From Phaeodactylibacter luteus (GTDB taxonomy: Bacteria; Bacteroidota; Bacteroidia; Chitinophagales; Saprospiraceae), in contig NZ_VOOR01000007.1 of assembly GCF_007993045.1 (NCBI RefSeq), positions 115,426 through 179,425 on the forward strand: a DNA stretch of 64,000 nucleotides, given 5' to 3'. How positions within the stretch are numbered: position 1 is the stretch's first letter; each line of letters starts with the position of its first letter. Below are positions 60,346 to 64,000 of the stretch, piece after piece. The position numbers and the translations under genes are program-made. The notes beneath the pieces are model-generated. The model made no database searches. It was not told the origin of the DNA and worked only from the letters and a program-made list of their open reading frames with translations.

Positions 60346-60513
60346 GGGCATGCAGCAGGTGCTATACGTGTATTGCTGTGCCGTGGTGGTGTTCTGTGCC
60401 TTGCCAGGTACGGCGTGCGGAAGGCTGAAAGGGCGCTATCTTGGCTGGTGCTGACAAGCCAGGCTCCGTATAGGTGCCCATCGCCTGTTGTAGCCCGGCC
60501 GTTGGCTATCCGC

Positions 60514-61344
60514 CTATTCGTCCAGGTGCAGGACCAGCACGGGGCGCTGAGCGTGCAGTACGATCTGCTTGGTGGCGCTGCGGTGCATGATATTAGCCCA
60601 GAAGCCGCGGGGCTTGGTCACCATGACCATGAGCTCCGCTTGGCATTGTTGGGCGTAGTTGTCCAGACCTTTGTCCAAAGATTCGCTCTCGACCTCGGCC
60701 ATTTCAAAAGAAAACCCAGGGTCGCCCTTTTCAAAGAGCTCTTCAAATATGTTCCGGTTGGCGGGGTCAGGGAGGCTCTTCCCTTTACCGTCTTGTACGT
60801 GCACAAAATGCAAGCACGCCTTGAAGGGGGCATTGAAAGCCATGAGTTTTTCAATGACGGCCGCGTCACCTGATTCGTAGCTGCTGGCGTACACGATGTG
60901 GCGAATGCCGGAGAAAGCCGCTTGGGGCGGGACAAGGAGCACGGGGCAGGCGGAGCGTTGCGAAACGGAAGAAGAGACGCTGCCGAACACTTTTTCGAGC
61001 AAGCCGCCATCCCCGGTAGTGCCCATAATGACGAGGTCGTGCTCCTCGCTCTGTGCGGTGATCTCATCGGCTGGGAAGCCTACAGACAGTTCTGTCTGGG
61101 CCAGGAAAGGGAAAGGCCCAATCTCTTCAGCCATGTCTTTTACAAAACCTTCGAGCATTTCTTCCCGTGCTTTCATCAGGGCAGCAACCGGAGGGATGAA
61201 ATCCGCTTCCCCTGTCGCTTCGGGGGTGAATACATGGAGCAGCCGCGCATGTTCAATGCCCGTCAGTTGGCTGAAGGCTGCCGCGTAACGAAACGCATTC
61301 CGGGAGTTTTCAGAAAAGTCAATAGGGATCAAAAGGTTTTTCAT
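60514..61344 (-). CDS. Tandem universal stress protein (UspA family)
   Basis: The 276-residue protein has two Usp domains. The first (about 1-147) begins MKNLLIPIDFSENSRNAFRYA and has the ATP loop GTTGDGGLLEKVFGSVSSSV (G-2x-G-9x-GS). The second (about 150-276) starts GIRHIVYASSYES and has lost the loop (TKPRGFWANIMHRSATK), so only the first should bind ATP. The start at 61344 matches the family; the frame opens to 61623 over the pckA 3' region. It lies 61 bp after the pckA stop on the same strand, so the two may be co-transcribed. Confidence 0.93.
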   Translation of the reverse strand: MKNLLIPIDFSENSRNAFRYAAAFSQLTGIEHARLLHVFTPEATGEADFIPPVAALMKAREEMLEGFVKDMAEEIGPFPFLAQTELSVGFPADEITAQSEEHDLVIMGTTGDGGLLEKVFGSVSSSVSQRSACPVLLVPPQAAFSGIRHIVYASSYESGDAAVIEKLMAFNAPFKACLHFVHVQDGKGKSLPDPANRNIFEELFEKGDPGFSFEMAEVESESLDKGLDNYAQQCQAELMVMVTKPRGFWANIMHRSATKQIVLHAQRPVLVLHLDE

Positions 61345-61405
61345 GGTCGCTTTGGTTTTGGTAGTGCGCTGCTGTGCTGCATCAGCACAGCAGCGCTGAA
61401 ACGGC

Positions 61406-63013
61406 TCAGGAGAAGCTGCCGGCCTTTGGGCTTGCAGCAAGCATCTCCTCGCTGGCTTGCGCCTCGAACTTAACAAAGTTTTTGACAAATGCCTCAGCCA
61501 GTTGATGGGCTTTTTTGTCGTAAGCAGCAGCATCTGCCCAAGTTTCTCTAGGATGGAGAAGCTGCTCGGGCACGCCGGGGCAGGCGGTTGGCACATTGAG
61601 GCCAAATACCGGCTCTTGCTCATAGCGGACCCCTTCCAAGCTGCCGTTTAGTGCTGCTTTGATCATGGCACGGGTATATTTGAGCTTGATACGGCTGCCC
61701 GTGCCATAGGCCCCTCCTGACCATCCGGTATTGATAAGCCAAACATTGACCCCGTACTTCTCCATGCGCTCGCCCAACATGGCGGCATAGGTGGTTGGGG
61801 GCAGCGGCATGAACGGTGCGCCGAAGCAGGCCGAGAAAGTCGCTTCTGGCTCGTTCACCCCTTCTTCTGTGCCGGCCACTTTTGCGGTATAACCGGAAAT
61901 GAAGTGGTACATCGCCTGGCCAGGGGTCAGGCGGCTGACCGGAGGCAGAACGCCGAAGGCGTCGGCGGTAAGGAAGAAGATATTTTGGGGGTGGCCCCCC
62001 ATTGAAGGCTGTGCGATGTGCAGGATATGTTCTATGGGGTAAGATACCCGTGTGTTGAGGGTGATGCTGCTATCGGTGTAGTCGACCGTTCGGGTATTGG
62101 GGAAAAAGCCAATATTCTCCAGGATGGCCCCATGCCGGATAGCATCATAGATTTCCGGCTCCTTCTCACGGGTCAGGTCGATGGTTTTGGCGTAGCAGCC
62201 CCCTTCGAAGTTGAACACTCCGTTGTCTCCCCAGCCGTGCTCGTCGTCCCCGATAAGCAGCCGCTCAGGATCAGCAGAGAGGGTGGTTTTGCCGGTGCCG
62301 CTCAGCCCAAAGAAAACGGCTACATCCTCATCTTGGCCAATGTTGGCAGAGCAGTGCATCGTCAGCAGGTCCCGGAAAGCGGGGAGCTCAAAATTGAGCA
62401 CGGAGAAAACACCTTTTTTGATTTCGCCGGTATAGCCAGAGCCACCGACCAGAATTTCCTTCCGCCCAAAGTTGATGATAGAAAAGTTAGGCTGACGGGT
62501 ACCGTCTATGGCGGGGTCCGCTTCAAAGCCAGGGGCATTCAGTACAGTCCATTCAGGTGTGAACTCGTGCAGTGCTTCGGGCTTGAGCTTTAGGAACATA
62601 TTGTGCACAAAGAGGTTGCTCCAAGGGTACTCTGTGATGACGCGCAGAGGGGTACGGTATTCGGGGTCTGCACAGGCTTCAACATCGCGGACGTATATTT
62701 CCCGTTCGTTCAGGTAGGCGGCCACCTTTTCCCGCAGGCTGTCGTAGGCCGTGCGCGAGAAAGGCTTGTTGATGTTGTTCCAGTCCACCCGTTCGCGGGT
62801 GACCTCATCTTCCACGATGAAGCGGTCCTTAGGGGACCGGCCAGTAAATTTGCCGGTTTCCACACAGAGGGCTCCGGTATCTGCGAGCATGCCCTGTTTT
62901 TTATTGAGTGTAGCTTCCACCAGCTCTTCAGGCAGCAGGTTGTAATGAACAGACTTAGGATGGCCGATACCGATTGCGCTGAGGCTTTTGAGAAGTGCTT
63001 TGTGAGCAGCCAT
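61406..63013 (-). CDS. pckA: Phosphoenolpyruvate carboxykinase (ATP)
   Basis: PckA turns oxaloacetate and ATP into PEP, CO2 and ADP for gluconeogenesis, or the reverse. The 535-residue length is typical. It has ETGKFTGRSPKDRFIV (about 50-65, substrate Arg), the kinase-1a loop FFGLSGTGKTTLSADPERLLIGDDEHGWG (about 236-264) and later YPIEHILHIAQPSMGGHPQNIFFLTADAFGVLPP. ATG 63013 (MAAHKALLK) was chosen since homologues begin there. A TATTTTCA box with upstream TTTG lies at about 63020-63055 on the minus strand. Confidence 0.97.
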   Translation of the reverse strand: MAAHKALLKSLSAIGIGHPKSVHYNLLPEELVEATLNKKQGMLADTGALCVETGKFTGRSPKDRFIVEDEVTRERVDWNNINKPFSRTAYDSLREKVAAYLNEREIYVRDVEACADPEYRTPLRVITEYPWSNLFVHNMFLKLKPEALHEFTPEWTVLNAPGFEADPAIDGTRQPNFSIINFGRKEILVGGSGYTGEIKKGVFSVLNFELPAFRDLLTMHCSANIGQDEDVAVFFGLSGTGKTTLSADPERLLIGDDEHGWGDNGVFNFEGGCYAKTIDLTREKEPEIYDAIRHGAILENIGFFPNTRTVDYTDSSITLNTRVSYPIEHILHIAQPSMGGHPQNIFFLTADAFGVLPPVSRLTPGQAMYHFISGYTAKVAGTEEGVNEPEATFSACFGAPFMPLPPTTYAAMLGERMEKYGVNVWLINTGWSGGAYGTGSRIKLKYTRAMIKAALNGSLEGVRYEQEPVFGLNVPTACPGVPEQLLHPRETWADAAAYDKKAHQLAEAFVKNFVKFEAQASEEMLAASPKAGSFS

Positions 63014-63206
63014 AACTTGGGGCTTTTGGTATGAAAATAGATTAAAAGAGCAGGTCAAAGTTCAGCTATGCAGAGGCGGTGCGGGCTGAGTTTAGCAAGG
63101 GGCAGGCAGTGATTTTTATCATCCTGCATACGGTCCACGGGGCGTTTTTTGCCTATTTTCACCCTTTGCAAACCTTGGCGCTATTGCTCAGGGAAGGTGA
63201 TAAAGA

Positions 63207-63929
63207 ATGTGTATGCCTTATACCTACGAATACCCCCGCCCATCGATGACCGTTGATTGTGTGATCTTCGGGCTCGACCAGAGCCACAAGCTCAAAGTGC
63301 TGCTGATACAGCGCGACCACGCCCCGTTTGAAGGGCATTGGGCCCTGCCCGGGGGCTTTGTGGATATGGATGAAAGCTTGGAAAGAGCGGCTCTGCGTGA
63401 ACTGGAAGAGGAGACTGGGGTCAGGGACGTATTCATCGAACAGTTGTATACCTTTGGCAGCCCTGGCCGAGACCCTAGGGGGAGGGTGGTCAGTGTGGCC
63501 TACTACGCCCTGGTCAATTTGGGGGAGCACCCGGTAAAGGCGGCGTCTGATGCCCGCAAGGTAGAGTGGTTTGAGGTAGATCAGCTGCCGGAGCTGGCAT
63601 TCGATCATGCCCAGATCCTGGCTGTAGCGGTAGGGCGGCTCCGCGCAAAGGTACGGTATCAGCCCATTGGCTTTGAGCTGCTGCCGGAGCTGTTCACGCT
63701 GTCTCAATTGCAGCAGCTCTATGAGACCATTTTGGGGGTAGCGGAGCTGAACAAGCGCAACTTCCGCACCCGTATACTAAAAATGGGCGTGCTCAGGGAA
63801 ATGGGCAGGCAGGAAGGGGTTGCTCACCGCCCCGCTATGCTGTACAGCTTTGACAAAGAGAAGTACGAGCAATTGGCTAAAGAGCGGTACGAAGACCTGC
63901 TGCGCAGGGGGGTTGATTTTGAAATTTAG
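63207..63929 (+). CDS. Nudix hydrolase with winged-helix C-terminus (NrtR-like)
   Basis: The 240-residue protein has a complete Nudix box [20 protein letters not shown] then ETGV (about 50-73) and a C-terminal winged helix (about 150-225: [21 protein letters not shown] and [14 protein letters not shown]). This is the NrtR/AraR layout, in which a Nudix-like domain senses ADP-ribose or a sugar and the winged helix binds DNA. Since the Nudix box is intact it may also hydrolyse. No NAD or sugar genes are within the window to show what it controls. The last 71 bp of the window hold nothing. Confidence 0.92.
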   Translation: MCMPYTYEYPRPSMTVDCVIFGLDQSHKLKVLLIQRDHAPFEGHWALPGGFVDMDESLERAALRELEEETGVRDVFIEQLYTFGSPGRDPRGRVVSVAYYALVNLGEHPVKAASDARKVEWFEVDQLPELAFDHAQILAVAVGRLRAKVRYQPIGFELLPELFTLSQLQQLYETILGVAELNKRNFRTRILKMGVLREMGRQEGVAHRPAMLYSFDKEKYEQLAKERYEDLLRRGVDFEI

Positions 63930-64000
63930 GGGGCTGTTGCAGTATGTTTATTGTTTACCCAATCTTGTCTAATGTTTTTTTCTTTCATCTGTAATTTCAA

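Noticed and set aside
1..64000. Search for a CRISPR array, prophage, tRNA or rRNA
   Set aside because: No regularly spaced short repeats, no phage structural genes and no tRNA-like cloverleaf or rRNA segment were recognised; the repeats present are dispersed mobile elements.

Overview
This 64 kb window is a chromosomal segment of a Bacteroidota bacterium, most likely an aerobic member of the Saprospiria (Phaeodactylibacter/Lewinella-like; the genus is inference). Supporting signs are a PorP/SprF-type type IX secretion protein, a hybrid two-component regulator with propeller sensor and AraC output, a DUF1573 lipoprotein, AsmA-like and PolX proteins of the Bacteroidota type, and repeated promoters of the Bacteroidota form TTTG-N19-TAnnTTTG. 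Oxygen-dependent HemF and a cytochrome oxidase subunit III point to aerobic life; KdsB points to an LPS outer membrane. No rRNA, tRNA, CRISPR array, prophage or transposase gene was seen.

Layout. 1-8 kb: a secreted unknown, kdsB, a LysM protein, a cysteine synthase/cystathionine beta-synthase with CBS domains, an NlpC/P60-like protein that lacks its catalytic cysteine, a PorP/SprF protein, and a small membrane protein with a Lon-N protein. 8-17 kb: a cluster of miniature transposons, then a leftward operon (dapB, EEP-family hydrolase, MORN-type lipoprotein), mutS, a LuxE-like acyl-protein synthetase, a lipoprotein, hemF and an ArsC/Spx-like protein. 17-26 kb: nucleoside phosphorylase with a TPR histidine kinase, a NUMOD4/HNH protein, a sparsely coding 1.4 kb stretch with one strong promoter, a secreted beta-sandwich protein, a phosphoesterase/MDR oxidoreductase pair and a papain-like pseudoprotease. 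26-46 kb: AsmA-like protein, smc, a giant hybrid two-component regulator, DUF1573 lipoprotein, UbiA-family prenyltransferase, PolX with a ruined polymerase site, M28 peptidase, MBL hydrolase, ribH and a membrane TPR protein. 46-64 kb: pdhA, a PaaE-like flavin/2Fe-2S reductase, a zinc-ribbon protein, a glutamine-synthetase-like/APH-like/HAD/DUF2256/cox3 run, a KefB-type antiporter, two Uma2 nucleases beside an EAD11-like TPR protein, an SLC13 transporter, a universal stress protein, pckA and a Nudix-winged-helix regulator.

The most striking signal is non-coding. Eleven copies of a 120-210 bp GC-rich element (called family A here) sit between genes across the window. It has about 20 bp imperfect terminal inverted repeats starting GGGCGCAAACC, several internal hairpins with compensating changes, and 8-bp target-site duplications: perfect at three copies and 7 of 8 at a fourth. 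It is therefore a non-autonomous mobile element. Three other miniature inverted-repeat families (B, C, D) insert at CTAG or TA sites, as IS630/Tc1-type elements do, and a fourth (E) is seen only as remnants. At 29.3-29.8 kb there is a three-level nest: D inside B inside A. The uninterrupted B copy at 8.65 kb provides the empty site for D.

A second theme is loss of catalytic residues in otherwise well-kept enzyme folds: the NlpC/P60-like protein, the papain-like protein and PolX.
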